64,000 nt of DNA from Brevibacterium senegalense (GCF_000285835.1 NZ_HE978600.1:209977-273976), one strand, 5' to 3'; positions 41,718 through 55,337 are shown, counted from the stretch's first letter. Notes: a model not told the origin generated them from the sequence alone. Program-made: numbers and translations.

Positions 41718-43193
41718 GCGCCGCCGCAGGAGCGCGAGGAACATCGCGTCCGACCCGTGGAGGTCCGGCCACAGCTGCGCGTACCGGCCGTCGCCGCGGG
41801 CGGCGGAGGCGAAGGTCTCAGCCTCCAGCCCGGTCGCCTCCGCGAGCACGGCGGCCGCGTCGAGCACCTCGACGTCGCCTGACTCGACGACCTCGTCGAC
41901 GATCCCGGCGGTCTCCGCCCAGTGCGGCGAGCACGTCGAGTAGGCGATGACGCCGCCGCTGCGGGATGCCGCGACCGCGGACCGCAGCAGCCCGCTCTGC
42001 AGCGGGGCCAGCGCCGCGATGTCGTCGGGGCGCCTGCGCCACCGCGCCTCCGGACGCCGCCGCAGCGCGCCCAGGCCGGTGCACGGGACGTCGACGAGCA
42101 CACCGGTGTGCGCGCCCGGGTGCGTCTCCCCCGCCGTGCGGCCGTCCCCGGTGGCGACGGTCACGACCTCCGCCGAGGCCCGGGTCGAGTCCCGCACGAG
42201 CTGCGCCCGGTGCGCGGACGAGTCGACGGCCCGCACCGTGCCGCCGCGTCCCGCGGCCAGCGCGCCCAGGACGGCGGTCTTCCCGCCGGGTCCCGCGCAG
42301 AGGTCGAGCCACTGCGGACGGTCCGCGGTGTCCGTCTGTGCGAGGGCGAGGGCGATGAGCTGCGAGCCCTGGTCCTGGACGCGGACCCGGGCCTCGTCGA
42401 CTCCGGGCACGTCGCGCGGGTCGCCGGAGTCCAGGACGAGGCCCAGCGGCGAGAGCGTGCCGGGGGTCAGCTGCGGGTGCGTCGCCGCGAGCTCGTCGCG
42501 GTCGGCCAGGCCGGGCAGTGCGGCGAGGCTCACGCGGGCGGGGGCGTTGTCCGCGTCGAGCACGGCACGCAGCGTCGCCTCCAGTCCCTCGCCGCCGCGT
42601 CCGTGTCCGCGCAGCGACAGCCGCAGGGCGCGCACGATCCAGGCGGGGTGGGAGGTCGTGAGCGCGAGGGCCTCGTCCGCGGCCAGCCCTCGGGAGACCT
42701 CCGTCAGCCAGCCGTCGCGGTCCCGCTCCGCGACCCGGCGCAGGACCGCGTTCACGAGTCCCGCGGCGCGACCGCCCCCGGCGCGACGGAGCGCGTCGAT
42801 CGTCGCCGACACCGCCGCGTGGTCCGCGATCCGCGTGCTCAGCAGCTGGTGGACGCCCATCCGCACGGCCGAGGCCGTGCGCGGGTCGAGGTCCGCGGGA
42901 TGGCGGTCCGCCGCCTGCGCCGCGACCGCGTCGTAGAGGCCGAGGCCGCGGAGCGTGCCGTACGTGAGCTCGGTCGCCAGCGAGGAGTCGCGGGGGTCGA
43001 GCCCGGCCCGCCGCAGGCGCGACGGCAGGAGGAGGTTCGCGTACGCGTCCGCCTCGTCGACCTCCGTCAGCACCTCGAGGGCGACGTCCCGGGGCCCCGG
43101 CTTCCCGCCGCCCTCCCCGCGGGGCGCCCGTCGGCGGGACTCCTGTCGGCGGGACTCCTGTCGGCGCTGGGGCCGGCGTCGCGCGTCACTCAT
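41715..43193 (-). CDS. rsmB: 16S rRNA m5C967 methyltransferase-like protein (RsmB/Sun family)
   Basis: RsmB methylates C967 of 16S rRNA. 492 residues. An N-terminal NusB-like RNA-binding domain spans about 30-165 ([37 protein letters not shown]). The methyltransferase domain has a SAM loop, [23 protein letters not shown], the motif [23 protein letters not shown] with a conserved cysteine, and the catalytic cysteine in [13 protein letters not shown]. The first 30 residues are Arg-rich with a duplicated RRQES unit from a 15-bp repeat. The ATG at 43193 overlaps the fmt stop by 8 nt. Its TAG stop also forms part of the rpe -10 box. Confidence 0.93.
   Translation of the reverse strand: MSDARRRPQRRQESRRQESRRRAPRGEGGGKPGPRDVALEVLTEVDEADAYANLLLPSRLRRAGLDPRDSSLATELTYGTLRGLGLYDAVAAQAADRHPADLDPRTASAVRMGVHQLLSTRIADHAAVSATIDALRRAGGGRAAGLVNAVLRRVAERDRDGWLTEVSRGLAADEALALTTSHPAWIVRALRLSLRGHGRGGEGLEATLRAVLDADNAPARVSLAALPGLADRDELAATHPQLTPGTLSPLGLVLDSGDPRDVPGVDEARVRVQDQGSQLIALALAQTDTADRPQWLDLCAGPGGKTAVLGALAAGRGGTVRAVDSSAHRAQLVRDSTRASAEVVTVATGDGRTAGETHPGAHTGVLVDVPCTGLGALRRRPEARWRRRPDDIAALAPLQSGLLRSAVAASRSGGVIAYSTCSPHWAETAGIVDEVVESGDVEVLDAAAVLAEATGLEAETFASAARGDGRYAQLWPDLHGSDAMFLALLRRR
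43130..43166. repeat. 15-bp tandem repeat, about 2.5 copies, in rsmB 5' coding region
   Basis: Two exact copies of GTCGGCGGGACTCCT and a partial third copy encode [12 protein letters not shown] near the RsmB N-terminus. The repeat length is a multiple of three, so changes in copy number keep the frame. Confidence 0.8.
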
Positions 43194-44133
43194 GATCGTC
43201 TCCCGTCTGTGCGGCGAGGTCCGTGTCGAAGGCCGCGTCGGGGCGGCCGCGCAGGAAGTCCGCGGCCTCGCGGGCGGGCTTCCCGAAGGGCTGGATGCGG
43301 CCGATCCGCACGGGGCCGTCGCCGCTGCCCACGACGACGCCGCCGTCCGCGGTGGCGGCCAGCGCCCCGGGAGCCGGGCGCGGATCGCCCGCATGCGCCT
43401 CCGTGAGGCCGGCGACCTTCGCCCGCCTCCCGTCCAGGAGCGTCCACGCGCCGGGTGCGGGCGAGACCCCGCGGGCGCGGGCCAGCACGGCGGCCGCCGG
43501 ATGCGCGAAGTCGAGCCGGGCCTCGTCCGGGTCGATCTTCTGCGCGTGGCCGGCCTCGCCGGTCTGCGGGGTCAGCTGTGCCCGGTCGGACGCGAGGAGG
43601 GCGAACGCCTCCCTCAGCAGTCCGGCCCCGGTCACGGCGAAGTCGGCCAGCACGTCGCCGGCGTCCTGTCGCGGCAGCGGCAGACTCCGCTGGAGCAGCA
43701 CCGGACCGGTGTCCATGCCCGTGTCGATCCGGAACACGGTCAGGCCCGTCTCCGCACGACCGTCCATGAGCGCCCGTTGGACGGGCGCTGCGCCGCGGTA
43801 CTGCGGCAGCAGCGAGAAGTGGAGGTTGAACCAGCCCAGCCGTGCGGTCGCGAGCGCCCGGGGTCCGGCGATCGCGCCGAACGCGACGACGGCGACCGCG
43901 TCCGGGCGCAGCTCCTCGAGCCGGTCGAGGACCTCGCCCCGCAGGCGGTCGGCCTCGAGGACGGGCAGGCCCAGCGCCTCCGCGCGGCGCTTGACGGGGC
44001 TGGGGGTGAGGATCCGCTTGCGTCCCACGGGCGCGTCCGGCCGGGTGAGGACCGCGACGATGTCGTGGTCCGCGTGCAGGGCGTCGAGGGAGGGCACGGC
44101 CGCGTGCGGGGTGCCGGCGAAGACGATTCTCAC
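43186..44133 (-). CDS. fmt: methionyl-tRNA formyltransferase
   Basis: Fmt formylates initiator Met-tRNA using 10-formyl-tetrahydrofolate. 315 residues. Conserved parts are MRIVFAGTPHAAVPSLDAL, LTRPDAPVGRKRIL, and the catalytic region WFNLHFSLLPQYRGAAPVQRALMDG with the Asn-His-Asp triad continuing to GLTVFRIDTGMDTGPVLLQ. The C-terminal OB-like tRNA domain starts near 210. GTG at 44133 has no Shine-Dalgarno but is seven bases after TAGACT. priA lies 27 nt upstream. Confidence 0.96.
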   Translation of the reverse strand: MRIVFAGTPHAAVPSLDALHADHDIVAVLTRPDAPVGRKRILTPSPVKRRAEALGLPVLEADRLRGEVLDRLEELRPDAVAVVAFGAIAGPRALATARLGWFNLHFSLLPQYRGAAPVQRALMDGRAETGLTVFRIDTGMDTGPVLLQRSLPLPRQDAGDVLADFAVTGAGLLREAFALLASDRAQLTPQTGEAGHAQKIDPDEARLDFAHPAAAVLARARGVSPAPGAWTLLDGRRAKVAGLTEAHAGDPRPAPGALAATADGGVVVGSGDGPVRIGRIQPFGKPAREAADFLRGRPDAAFDTDLAAQTGDDHE

Positions 44134-44140
44134 GGCCCCG

Positions 44141-44146
44141 AGTCTA
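44141..44146 (-). promoter_or_regulatory. candidate -10 box for leaderless fmt mRNA
   Basis: TAGACT, seven bases, then the fmt GTG at 44133; it lies in the 27-base gap after priA. Confidence 0.5.
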
Positions 44147-44160
44147 GTGCGCGGGAGTCC

Positions 44161-46191
44161 TCACAGCGCCCCCGCCGGGTCGACGACGTGCCGGACGACC
44201 GGCAGGGACGCGGCCGATCGCTGCGCGGCCGCGGCGGTGAGTGCCGCGGACACCGGCGCGGAGGCGCTGCGGCCGAAGGACAGCAGCAGCACCCTCTCGT
44301 CCTCCTCGTCGCGGGTCAGCAGCGGGGTGAGCACGCCGGCGCCCGCCTCCGCCTCGAGACGCGCCTGCACCGCGCGGACCTCCGAGCGGGGTCCGGTCAG
44401 CTGGACCGTGCGGGTGGTGGGGGGCAGGCCCGTCGCCTGCCGGTCGCGGAGCTCGAGGTGCGCGTGCCGGACCGGGTCGAAGGTCTGGAGGACGCGCACG
44501 ACGACGTCCGTCGTGTCGAGGACGAGGGCGCGTCCGCCGGCGGATGCGCCCCGCACCAGGGCGAGGGCGCGCAGGCGGCGGGCGATCGCACGGCTCACCC
44601 CGTCGAGGCCCGGTCCCGGCCACAGCGAGTCCAGCAGCAGGGCCGCGGCGTAGCCGCCGTCCGCGTACGGCTCCGCCCCCGTCGTCGCGACGACGATCGC
44701 CGGTGCGGAGTCGACGGACCGGACGATGTCCGTGCCGCCCGAGCGGATGACGGGGACGTCCGCGAAGGCCCGGGCCAGCTCCTCGGCCGTCCGCTCGAGT
44801 CCGCGCACGACCGCGCGGACCCGGGTGCTGCGGCACCGGGGGCAGCTGAGGTGCTCCTCGCGCAGTCCGCAGTGGGCGCACGCGAACGGTCCTGCGGCGC
44901 CGGCGGCCGCGATGCGCGCCTCGCAGCGGGGGCAGTCGAACAGGTCCCCGCAGCGTGCGCACGCGACGACGGGCAGGTAGCCCGCTCGCGGCACCTGGAC
45001 GAGGACGGGCCCCTGCGCGGTCTCCCGCTTCGTCCGGCCCAGGGCCCCGCGGATGAGGTCGAAGGCCTCCGGCGGCATGCGCTCGGACGGGGTGTCCGCG
45101 TGCGGGAGGAGGACGAGCGGGGCCGTCGCCCGCCGCTCCTCCCGGGGGCGGTCGATCGAGCCGATCCAGCCGGACTCGACGAGGTCCTGCACCTCGACGG
45201 TGCGGGTGTGGTCGAGGAGGAGGAGTGCGGCACCCGTCTCCCGCACCCGCAGGAGGCAGACCTCGCGGGCGTGCGGGTAGGGGGCGCGCGGCTCGACGTA
45301 GTGATCGCTGCCGTCCTCGACGAGGAGGACGAGGCCGGCCTCCCGCACGGGTGCGAGCGCAGCGGCCCGCGTGCCGATGACGAGGCGGGCCGCTCCCGCG
45401 TGCGCGCGCACCCAGTTCGACCAGCGCGCCTGCGGTCCCTGGTCCGCGGACAGGCGGACGGTGAGGGGCGCCAGGTCGCCCAGGCGGGCCTCGAGCGCGT
45501 CGAGCTCGCGGTGGTCCGGCACGATCCACAGGACGGACCGGCCGGCTGCGATCGTCCGGTGCGCCGCCGCGAGACCGACCGTGATCCACCCGGTCCCCGG
45601 TTCAGAAGCCGGGGTGAGCGCCGCTGCCGCGCGGGGGCCGTCCCGGCCGTCGGGCTCCCGGAGCCAGTCCTCGAGCACGTCGAGGTACTCGCGCAGGGCC
45701 ACCGGTGCGTCCTCTGGCGGGGGGACGGGGTCGAGTGCCGCGGGCGGCTCGGACGTCAGCCGCTCGATCGCGGCCAGCGCCCTCGCCTCCCCCGCCGCGT
45801 GGCGCGGCGGGATCGCGAGCCGCAGGACGTCCGGAAGGGTGCCTGCCCATCGCTGCGCGACGGCGCGCGCCAGGGACAGCACCGGCGCGTCCGCGACCGC
45901 GACGGGTGAGACGACGCGCTCGAGCGGTGCCAGCGGACCGGTCACGTCCGTCGAGTCCGTGCGCTCGAGGAGGAAGCCGGAGACGAGGCGGCCGGAGAAC
46001 CGGACGCGCACGCGCACACCGGGCACGGCCTCGGTGTCCTGGGCCTCCGTCACGCCGAAGTCGAACGGACGGGCCAGGTGCGGGACGGGGGTCTCGAGGA
46101 GCACGCGCGCCACCGGCTGTGCCGCGGCGGGTGTGAGGCCGCCGCGCAGGCGCAGGTGCGGCTCCTCGTCCCCCAGCAGCGCGGGCTGCAC
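44161..46191 (-). CDS. priA: primosomal protein N' (PriA) homologue, helicase-deficient type
   Basis: PriA restarts collapsed replication forks. 676 residues. The 3'-DNA-binding domain at the N-terminus (LARPFDFGVTE, PGVRVRVRFSGRLVSGFLLE) and the eight zinc cysteines (CARCGDLFDCPRCEARI, CAHCGLREEHLSCPRCR) are kept. The ATPase core is degraded: the place of Walker A reads TVGLAAAHRTIAAGRSVLWIVP, with no GKT, and DEAH is replaced by VEDGSDHYVE. This helicase-dead form is known in actinobacteria, where it probably only binds forks or loads partners. The GTG at 46191 lies four bases after the metK stop, implying coupling. Confidence is high for family, low for catalysis. Confidence 0.9.
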   Translation of the reverse strand: MQPALLGDEEPHLRLRGGLTPAAAQPVARVLLETPVPHLARPFDFGVTEAQDTEAVPGVRVRVRFSGRLVSGFLLERTDSTDVTGPLAPLERVVSPVAVADAPVLSLARAVAQRWAGTLPDVLRLAIPPRHAAGEARALAAIERLTSEPPAALDPVPPPEDAPVALREYLDVLEDWLREPDGRDGPRAAAALTPASEPGTGWITVGLAAAHRTIAAGRSVLWIVPDHRELDALEARLGDLAPLTVRLSADQGPQARWSNWVRAHAGAARLVIGTRAAALAPVREAGLVLLVEDGSDHYVEPRAPYPHAREVCLLRVRETGAALLLLDHTRTVEVQDLVESGWIGSIDRPREERRATAPLVLLPHADTPSERMPPEAFDLIRGALGRTKRETAQGPVLVQVPRAGYLPVVACARCGDLFDCPRCEARIAAAGAAGPFACAHCGLREEHLSCPRCRSTRVRAVVRGLERTAEELARAFADVPVIRSGGTDIVRSVDSAPAIVVATTGAEPYADGGYAAALLLDSLWPGPGLDGVSRAIARRLRALALVRGASAGGRALVLDTTDVVVRVLQTFDPVRHAHLELRDRQATGLPPTTRTVQLTGPRSEVRAVQARLEAEAGAGVLTPLLTRDEEDERVLLLSFGRSASAPVSAALTAAAAQRSAASLPVVRHVVDPAGAL

Positions 46192-46195
46192 GCGA

Positions 46196-47398
46196 TCAGC
46201 CCACGAGGGACGCGAGCGCCTGGGCCCGGTCCGTGCTCTCCCACGTGAAGGCCTCGCCGGTGCGGCCGAAGTGGCCGTAGGTCGAGGTCTGCGAGTAGAC
46301 GGGGCGGACGAGCTCCAGCTCGCGGATGATCTCCGCCGGGCGCAGCGGGAAGACCTCGCGGATCGCGGACGCGATGCGGGCGGGGTCCGCCTGCTCCGTG
46401 CCGAAGGTCTCGACGTAGAGGCCCACCGGCTCGCTGCGGCCGATCGCGTACGCGACCTGGACCTCTGCGCGCCGGGCCAGTCCCGCCGCGACGACGTTCT
46501 TCGCGACCCACCGCATCGCGTACGCCCCGGAGCGGTCGACCTTCGAGGGGTCCTTGCCGGAGAAGGCGCCGCCGCCGTGGCGGGCGAAGCCTCCGTACGT
46601 GTCGACGATGATCTTGCGGCCGGTCAGACCGGCGTCGCCCATGGGGCCGCCGATCACGAACGCGCCGGCCGGGTTGATGTAGTGCGTGGTGCCCGCGGTG
46701 TCGAGCTCGAAGTCCGCGAGCACGGGGCGGATGACCGCCTCCGTCACGTCCGCGGACAGGCGCTCCTGCGTCACGTCCCGATCGTGCTGGGTCGAGACGA
46801 CGACGGCCTCGAGGCTGACGGCCTCGTCCCCGTCGTAGCCGATCGTCACCTGGGTCTTGCCGTCCGGACGCAGGTACGGGAGCACGCCTCCCTTGCGGAC
46901 GTGCGCCAGTCGCTCCGACAGCCGGTGCGCGATGTGGATGGGCAGGGGCATGAGCGCGTCCGTCGTGTCGTCCGCGTACCCGAACATGAGGCCCTGGTCG
47001 CCCGCGCCCAGCGAGGTGCCGTGGTCGGAGTCGTCGGAGGTGCCGGAGCGGCGCTCGAACGAGTTCTCCACGCCCGCGCTGATGTCCGAGGACTGTGCGC
47101 CGATCGACACGGACACGCCGCAGCTGTGCCCGTCGAAGCCCTTGTCGGAGGAGTCGTAGCCGATCCCGGTGATGACGTCGCGCACGATCGAGGCGACATC
47201 CGCGTAGCCGGTCGACTTCACTTCGCCGGCGACGTGGACGAGGCCGGTCGTCACGAGGGTCTCGACCGCCACCTTCGAGGAGGGGTCCTGTGCCAGCAGC
47301 GAGTCGAGGACGGCATCGCTGATCTGGTCGCAGATCTTGTCCGGGTGGCCTTCCGTCACGGATTCGGACGTGAAGTGGCGCAGATAGGGAGAAGTCAC
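46196..47398 (-). CDS. metK: S-adenosylmethionine synthetase
   Basis: MetK makes SAM from ATP and methionine. 400 residues, standard. The signatures are [30 protein letters not shown] and [22 protein letters not shown], which hold the ATP, Mg2+ and K+ sites. GTG at 47398 has no Shine-Dalgarno but lies six bases after TAGGAT. That -10 box starts with the TAG stop of coaBC. No SAM riboswitch can fit in the nine-base gap. priA follows at four bases. Confidence 0.98.
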   Translation of the reverse strand: MTSPYLRHFTSESVTEGHPDKICDQISDAVLDSLLAQDPSSKVAVETLVTTGLVHVAGEVKSTGYADVASIVRDVITGIGYDSSDKGFDGHSCGVSVSIGAQSSDISAGVENSFERRSGTSDDSDHGTSLGAGDQGLMFGYADDTTDALMPLPIHIAHRLSERLAHVRKGGVLPYLRPDGKTQVTIGYDGDEAVSLEAVVVSTQHDRDVTQERLSADVTEAVIRPVLADFELDTAGTTHYINPAGAFVIGGPMGDAGLTGRKIIVDTYGGFARHGGGAFSGKDPSKVDRSGAYAMRWVAKNVVAAGLARRAEVQVAYAIGRSEPVGLYVETFGTEQADPARIASAIREVFPLRPAEIIRELELVRPVYSQTSTYGHFGRTGEAFTWESTDRAQALASLVG

Positions 47399-47404
47399 GG
47401 GTTC

Positions 47405-47410
47405 ATCCTA
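47405..47410 (-). promoter_or_regulatory. candidate -10 box for leaderless metK mRNA, overlapping the coaBC stop
   Basis: TAGGAT begins with the coaBC TAG stop and lies six bases before the metK GTG. Confidence 0.5.
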
Positions 47411-48682
47411 GCGAGTGCGTTCGGCGATGACCGCCGCGATGACATCGTGGGACACATCCGCCTTCGTCCCGGTGCTGCGCACGACCTCCTGCGCGACCGA
47501 GTCCGCGGGGCGGTACACGATGACGGTGTTGTCGTCCTGGCCGAAGGCGCGGTCGCCGGACACGTCGTTGAAGACGAGGAGGTCGCAGCCCTTCCGCAGC
47601 AGCTTCTCCTGCGCCAGCACCGCCGCGGGCCGGTCCGGCGTGCCGGTCTCCGCCGCGAAGCCCACGAGGAGCTGGCCGGTGCGGCTGCGTCCCGCGTCGC
47701 GGTCCTCGACGAGTCCGCGCAGGACGTCCGGGTTCTCGACGAGCTCCAGGACGAGGCCGTCGCCGGACTTCATCATCTTGTGCTCCGCGGTCTGCGCGGG
47801 GCGGTAGTCCGCGACGGCCGCGGCCATGATCATGACGTCCGCGGTCGAGGCGTGGACGACGCAGGCGGCCTGCAGCTCCTCCGTCGTCGAGACGGTGTCG
47901 ACTGCGACGCCCGCGGGCAGCGCGGCGAGCACCTGGGAGTCCACGTTCGCGGCGATGAGCGTCGTATCCGCACCGGCGGCCGCGGCGGCGGCGGCCAGCG
48001 CCGCGCCCTGCTTGCCGGAGGAGCGGTTGCCCAGGAAGCGGACGGGGTCCAGCGGCTCCCGGGTGCCGCCGGCGGTCACGACGACCGAGGTGCCGTGCAG
48101 CGGTCCGGGCTCCGCGGCCTCGGCGGGGGTGACCGGGTGACCCGAGCCGCCGGCGGGTTCCTGCACGGCGGTGAGGGCGGCGGCGATGATCTCGTCCGGC
48201 TCCGGCAGGCGACCGGGACCCGAGTCCTGACCGGTCAGGCGGCCCGAGGCCGGCTCGATGACGGTCCAGCCGCGGCTGCGCAGCACTGCGACGTTCTCGA
48301 CGGTCGCAGGGTTCTCCCACATCTGCGTGTGCATCGCGGGGGCCGCGACGACGGGGCACGTGGCCGTCAGCAGCGTGGCGGTGAGGAGGTCGTCCGCGAT
48401 GCCCGAGCGGGCGCGGGCCAGGAGGTCCGCGGTGGCCGGCGCAATGACGACGAGTTGGGCCTCGTGACCGATCCGCACGTGCTCGACGCGGTCGACGCCG
48501 TCGAACACGGTCGTCGAGACGGGCTGCCCGCTGAGCGCCTCCCAGGTGGGCGCGCCCACGAACTCCAGCGCCGCGTCCGTGGGGACGACGCGCACCTCGT
48601 GGCCCTGCTCTCGGAGACCCCGGAGCACGTGCGCTGCCTTGTACGCCGCGATGCCGCCTGTGACCCCGAGGACGATCCTCAT
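47408..48682 (-). CDS. coaBC: bifunctional phosphopantothenoylcysteine decarboxylase/phosphopantothenate-cysteine ligase
   Basis: CoaBC performs two steps of coenzyme A synthesis: joining cysteine to phosphopantothenate, then decarboxylation. 424 residues. The flavin-dependent CoaC half (about 1-185) shows [19 protein letters not shown], the catalytic histidine in [33 protein letters not shown] and CoaC-type substrate clamp. The CoaB half begins near 205 ([31 protein letters not shown]) and has [10 protein letters not shown] and [20 protein letters not shown]. The ATG at 48682 overlaps the rpoZ stop as ATGA. CoaE, in the same pathway, is far away at 12 kb. Confidence 0.96.
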   Translation of the reverse strand: MRIVLGVTGGIAAYKAAHVLRGLREQGHEVRVVPTDAALEFVGAPTWEALSGQPVSTTVFDGVDRVEHVRIGHEAQLVVIAPATADLLARARSGIADDLLTATLLTATCPVVAAPAMHTQMWENPATVENVAVLRSRGWTVIEPASGRLTGQDSGPGRLPEPDEIIAAALTAVQEPAGGSGHPVTPAEAAEPGPLHGTSVVVTAGGTREPLDPVRFLGNRSSGKQGAALAAAAAAAGADTTLIAANVDSQVLAALPAGVAVDTVSTTEELQAACVVHASTADVMIMAAAVADYRPAQTAEHKMMKSGDGLVLELVENPDVLRGLVEDRDAGRSRTGQLLVGFAAETGTPDRPAAVLAQEKLLRKGCDLLVFNDVSGDRAFGQDDNTVIVYRPADSVAQEVVRSTGTKADVSHDVIAAVIAERTR

Positions 48683-49068
48683 TCCGCGGCGGGGTCCGCG
48701 GCGGAATCGGTCGTGTTCGTGATGGCGCTGTCGCCGCCGAAGGCGTCGCCGCCGAAGGCCTCGTCGAACGAGAAGTCGTGACCGTAGTCGAGGTCCGTCA
48801 CGGGGGCGAAGTCCGCCTCCGTGGGCTCGCGCATGATGAGCTTGCCCTCGTGGATCTCGCGCAGAGCGATCGACAGCGGCTTCTCGTTGGGCTCCGGCGT
48901 CACGAGGGGGCCCACGTTCTCCAGGAGGCCCTCCTGCAGCTGCGCGTAGTACGAGTTGATCTGACGCGCGCGGCGCGAGCTCTGGATGACGAGCTCGTAC
49001 TTCGAGTCCGTGACGGCCAGCAGGTCGTCGATCGGGGGGAACGTGATGCCTTCGGGGGTGTGTGCCAC
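48679..49068 (-). CDS. rpoZ: DNA-directed RNA polymerase omega subunit
   Basis: Omega stabilises beta-prime in RNA polymerase. 129 residues. The conserved fold is [40 protein letters not shown], then [19 protein letters not shown]. The C-terminal about 40 residues are an acidic tail with a duplicated AFGGD unit ([13 protein letters not shown]) encoded by two adjacent 15-base repeats (48731-48760). GTG at 49068 has GGAGAG six bases upstream. It overlaps coaBC by four bases and lies 45 nt after gmk. Confidence 0.93.
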   Translation of the reverse strand: MAHTPEGITFPPIDDLLAVTDSKYELVIQSSRRARQINSYYAQLQEGLLENVGPLVTPEPNEKPLSIALREIHEGKLIMREPTEADFAPVTDLDYGHDFSFDEAFGGDAFGGDSAITNTTDSAADPAAE

Positions 49069-49106
49069 TGGCTCTCCAAACGGATGGACGGCGGGTGAGG
49101 GGGCGG

Positions 49107-49145
49107 CCGGGAGTCAGTCCCGGTCCTCGAGTCCCATCAAGTCTA
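49107..49145 (-). promoter_or_regulatory. candidate rpoZ promoter and hairpin at the gmk 3' end
   Basis: A TAGACT -10 box (49145-49140) lies inside the last codons of gmk. A 6-bp inverted repeat (CCGGGA, spacer GTCAG, TCCCGG on the plus strand, 49107-49123) spans the gmk stop codon. The hairpin would form at the start of an rpoZ transcript or at the end of the gmk message. Confidence 0.35.
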
Positions 49146-49674
49146 CTAGTTCGCGCGCCGCCTCGCTCACATCGCGGTTGATGATGGTCACGTCGAACTC
49201 CTTCTCCGCCTCGAGTTCGACGCGGGCGGTCGCGAGTCGGCGCTCCTGCTCCTCCTCCGATTCCGTCCCGCGCCCCACGAGGCGGCGGACGAGCTCGTCC
49301 CAGCTGGGCGGCGCGAGGAAGACGAAGAGCGCCTCCGGCATCGCCTCGCGCACCTGGCGGGCACCCTGCAGGTCGATCTCCAGCAGCGGCGCACCGCCAG
49401 CGTCGATCTGCTCCTGCACGGGGCCGCGCAGCGTGCCGTACCGGTTGCGGCCGTGCACGACGGCGTGCTCCAGCAGCTCGCCGTCCGCGATCATCCGGTC
49501 GAACTCCGCATCCGTCACGAAGTGGTAGTGCACGCCGTCGATCTCTCCGGGGCGCGGTGGACGCGTCGTCGCGGACACGGAGAACCACACCTCCGGGTGC
49601 GCCTCGCGGATGCGCGCGCTCACGGTGCCCTTGCCGACCGCGGTGGGGCCGGCCAGCACTGTCAGTCGGCTCAT
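49114..49674 (-). CDS. gmk: guanylate kinase
   Basis: Gmk phosphorylates GMP to GDP. 186 residues, standard. The P-loop is [17 protein letters not shown] near residue 8, followed by the GMP-binding [21 protein letters not shown], and the lid region [46 protein letters not shown] is typical. The ATG at 49674 overlaps the mihF stop as ATGA. rpoZ follows, a common actinobacterial order mihF-gmk-rpoZ-coaBC-metK. The C-terminus holds a TAGACT box that may be an rpoZ promoter. Confidence 0.97.
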   Translation of the reverse strand: MSRLTVLAGPTAVGKGTVSARIREAHPEVWFSVSATTRPPRPGEIDGVHYHFVTDAEFDRMIADGELLEHAVVHGRNRYGTLRGPVQEQIDAGGAPLLEIDLQGARQVREAMPEALFVFLAPPSWDELVRRLVGRGTESEEEQERRLATARVELEAEKEFDVTIINRDVSEAARELVDLMGLEDRD

Positions 49675-49985
49675 CCGGGGAAGCGCTCGAGCAGAGCCGA
49701 CTTCTGGTGCACGCCCAGCCCCTTGATGCGGCGCGAGGCGGCGATCCCGAACTCCTCCATGAGCGCGGTCGCGCGCCGCTCGCCCACACCGGGCATCGAG
49801 CGGAGCAGATCGTGGACCTTCATCTTCGCAAGCGACTCGTCGCCGACTGCCTTCTCCAGCACTGCGGACAGTGTCATGTCTCCGTTCTTGAGGGCCGCCT
49901 TGACCTCGGCACGCGCCTGTCTGGCGGCGAATGCCTTGTCGAGAGCGGCCTCCCTCTCCTGCGGGGTCAGCTGCGGTAGTGCCAC
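49671..49985 (-). CDS. mihF: integration host factor, actinobacterial type (mIHF)
   Basis: A nucleoid-associated DNA-binding protein of the Actinobacteria-specific mIHF family; unrelated in sequence to enterobacterial IHF. 104 residues. The signature helix reads [23 protein letters not shown], and the helix-two-turn-helix DNA-binding segment reads [28 protein letters not shown]. The GTG at 49985 has GAGGAGG seven bases upstream. It overlaps gmk. A TAGACT box 58 bases upstream, within the end of pyrF, is a likely promoter. Confidence 0.95.
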   Translation of the reverse strand: MALPQLTPQEREAALDKAFAARQARAEVKAALKNGDMTLSAVLEKAVGDESLAKMKVHDLLRSMPGVGERRATALMEEFGIAASRRIKGLGVHQKSALLERFPG

Positions 49986-50040
49986 TGCCGTGCCTCCTCG
50001 TCCCGTTGGGTGCAGACCCCCTGCGCCGGGCGTCTGCGCC

Positions 50041-50885
50041 TCAGTCTACGCTGAGGTGGGCGCCGAGTTCAGCAGTGATCTGCGCGATCCTGCGGCGCAG
50101 GTCCGCCGGATCGCTCCCCGCGCCGCTGATCCCCCGCGAGGCGTTGACCGCCAGCCGGTGGTCCGCGGCGACCGGACCGAAGAGCCGGGCGAGATCTGCG
50201 GCGGTCGCACCCTGCGCCCCGTATCCGGGTGTGAGGACGGGGCCGGGGAACGCCCCCGCGTCCAGGCCCAGCGCCCGGGCGGCGGGGCCGATCGTCGCGC
50301 CGACGACGACCCCCACACGACCCGGGCGTGTCGCGTTCTCCTGCGCGGCCAGCCGCAGCATCGTCCCGCCCACGGGCTCGCCGTCCTCTCCCCGCGCGTG
50401 CTGGACCTCCGGCCCCGACGGGTTCGAGGTGAGTGCGAGCGCGAAGACGAGCGCGTCCTCCTCCTCGAGCAGGTCGAGCACCGGCCCCAGGGAGGCGAAG
50501 CCCAGGTAGGGCGAGACCGTCACGGCGTCCGCCCGCAGCGGGGAGCCGCGCCGGATCCACGCGTCCGCGTAACCCGCCATCGTCGAGCCGATGTCCCCGC
50601 GCTTCGCGTCCGCGATCGAGAGGAGACCCAGGTCGCGGGCCGCCGCCAGCACCTCCTCGAGCACCGCGAATCCCCGCGCGCCGAAGCGCTCGAAAAGCGC
50701 GACCTGCGGCTTGACGACCCCGGCACCGCCCGCGACCGCCGCCTCGAGGAGGCGCAGTGCGAACGTGCGCGCCCCGTCCGCGGAGTCCGGGAGGCCCCAG
50801 GCGGACAGCTCCCCCGGATGCGGGTCGATGCCCACGCACAGGGGGCTGCTCCGCAGGGCCGCGCGCAGACGGTCCGGGGCCGTGC

Positions 50886-50889
<4 letters not shown>
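50041..50889 (-). CDS. pyrF: orotidine 5'-phosphate decarboxylase (type 2)
   Basis: PyrF decarboxylates OMP to UMP. 282 residues, the longer type 2 form found in actinobacteria. The catalytic segment is [23 protein letters not shown] (DxKxxD). Phosphate contact regions are [14 protein letters not shown] and [38 protein letters not shown] is at the N-terminus. The GTG at 50889 overlaps the carB stop as GTGA, and the gene is the last in the pyrR-to-pyrF operon. Confidence 0.96.
50043..50048 (-). promoter_or_regulatory. candidate -10 box for mihF operon
   Basis: TAGACT lies in the last codons of pyrF; predicted start near 50036, leader of about 50 nt to mihF, which has a strong Shine-Dalgarno. 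Confidence 0.45.
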
Positions 50890-54158
<3,269 letters not shown>

Positions 54159-54181
54159 GGTGTGGTCTCCTTCTGCGCGGC

Positions 54182-55336
54182 TCAGGCGCGCGCGGACGCG
54201 GGGCTGTCGGTCATCATGTCCGCGAAGCGGTCGAAGAGACCGCGCGAATCATGGGGCCCGGCGGCGGATTCGGGGTGGAACTGGACGGAGAACGCCGGTG
54301 TGTCGAGGCACCGCAGCCCCTCGACCACCTGATCGTTGAGGCCGATGTGGCTCACCTGCACGCGGCCGAACTCCGCCTGCGGTGCGGTGACGGGCTCGCC
54401 CAGGGGTGCCGCGACCGCGAAGCCGTGGTTCTGGCTGGTGATCTCGACGCGGCCCGTCTCGACGTCCAGCACGGGCTGGTTGGCACCGCGGTGTCCGAAC
54501 GTGAGCTTGAACGTGTCGAAGCCCAGTGCGCGGCCCAGCAGCTGGTTGCCGAAGCAGATGCCGAAGAACGGGATCCGAGCGCGCAGGACGCTGCGGAGCA
54601 CCTCGACCTCGTGGTCGGAGGTCGCGGGGTCGCCCGGTCCGTTCGAGAAGAAGACGCCGTCGGGTGCCAGCTCCAGGATCCGCTCGAAGGGGGTGGAGGC
54701 CGGCACGACCGTCACCTCCATCCCGCGGGCGGCCAGCTGCTCCGGGGTCGCGGACTTGATGCCCAGGTCGTAGGCGAGGACGCGGAAGCGCTGCGGTCCC
54801 ACGGCGGGGATTGTGTACGGCTGCGTCGTGGAGACCTCGTCGACCAGGCGCGATCCGGCCATGGGGGCGGACTCCCGGACCGCCGCGAGCTGCGTCTGCG
54901 CGTCCAGCCCCGCCTCGTCGCCGGAGAAGATCCCGGCGCGCATCGCACCCCGGTCCCGGATGTGGCGGGTGAGCGCACGGGTGTCGATCCCGCTGATGCC
55001 CACGATGCCGCGGCGTGTCAGACGCTCCTCGAGGCCCTCCGTCGCGCGCCAGTTGGAGACGCGGCGGGAGGGATCGCGCACGACGTAGCCCGCGATCCAG
55101 TAGCCGTCGGACTCGTCGTCCTCGTCGTTGACCCCGGTGTTCCCGATGTGGGGTGCGGTCTGGACGACGATCTGTCGCTGGAACGACGGGTCGGTCAGCG
55201 TCTCCTGGTATCCGGTCATGCCGGTCGTGAAGACGACCTCCCCGACGGTGCGTCCGGTCGCGCCGTAGGCACGGCCGCGGAACGTGCGGCCGTCCTCCAG
55301 GACGAGCACGGCGGGGGCGGATGAGAGCAGGGACAT
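54182..55336 (-). CDS. carA: carbamoyl-phosphate synthase small (glutaminase) subunit
   Basis: CarA releases ammonia from glutamine for CarB. 384 residues. The N-terminal CPSase domain starts [18 protein letters not shown] and has [15 protein letters not shown]. The class I amidotransferase domain has [11 protein letters not shown], the nucleophile cysteine in [26 protein letters not shown] and catalytic His/Glu in [19 protein letters not shown] replaces the more common LGHQ near the cysteine, a known variant. The ATG at 55336 is one base after the stop of the membrane PH-like gene. Confidence 0.98.
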   Translation of the reverse strand: MSLLSSAPAVLVLEDGRTFRGRAYGATGRTVGEVVFTTGMTGYQETLTDPSFQRQIVVQTAPHIGNTGVNDEDDESDGYWIAGYVVRDPSRRVSNWRATEGLEERLTRRGIVGISGIDTRALTRHIRDRGAMRAGIFSGDEAGLDAQTQLAAVRESAPMAGSRLVDEVSTTQPYTIPAVGPQRFRVLAYDLGIKSATPEQLAARGMEVTVVPASTPFERILELAPDGVFFSNGPGDPATSDHEVEVLRSVLRARIPFFGICFGNQLLGRALGFDTFKLTFGHRGANQPVLDVETGRVEITSQNHGFAVAAPLGEPVTAPQAEFGRVQVSHIGLNDQVVEGLRCLDTPAFSVQFHPESAAGPHDSRGLFDRFADMMTDSPASARA

Positions 55337-55337
55337 G

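Noticed and set aside
47399..47410. SAM riboswitch upstream of metK
   Set aside because: Only nine bases separate coaBC and metK, and the metK mRNA seems leaderless; there is no space for an aptamer.
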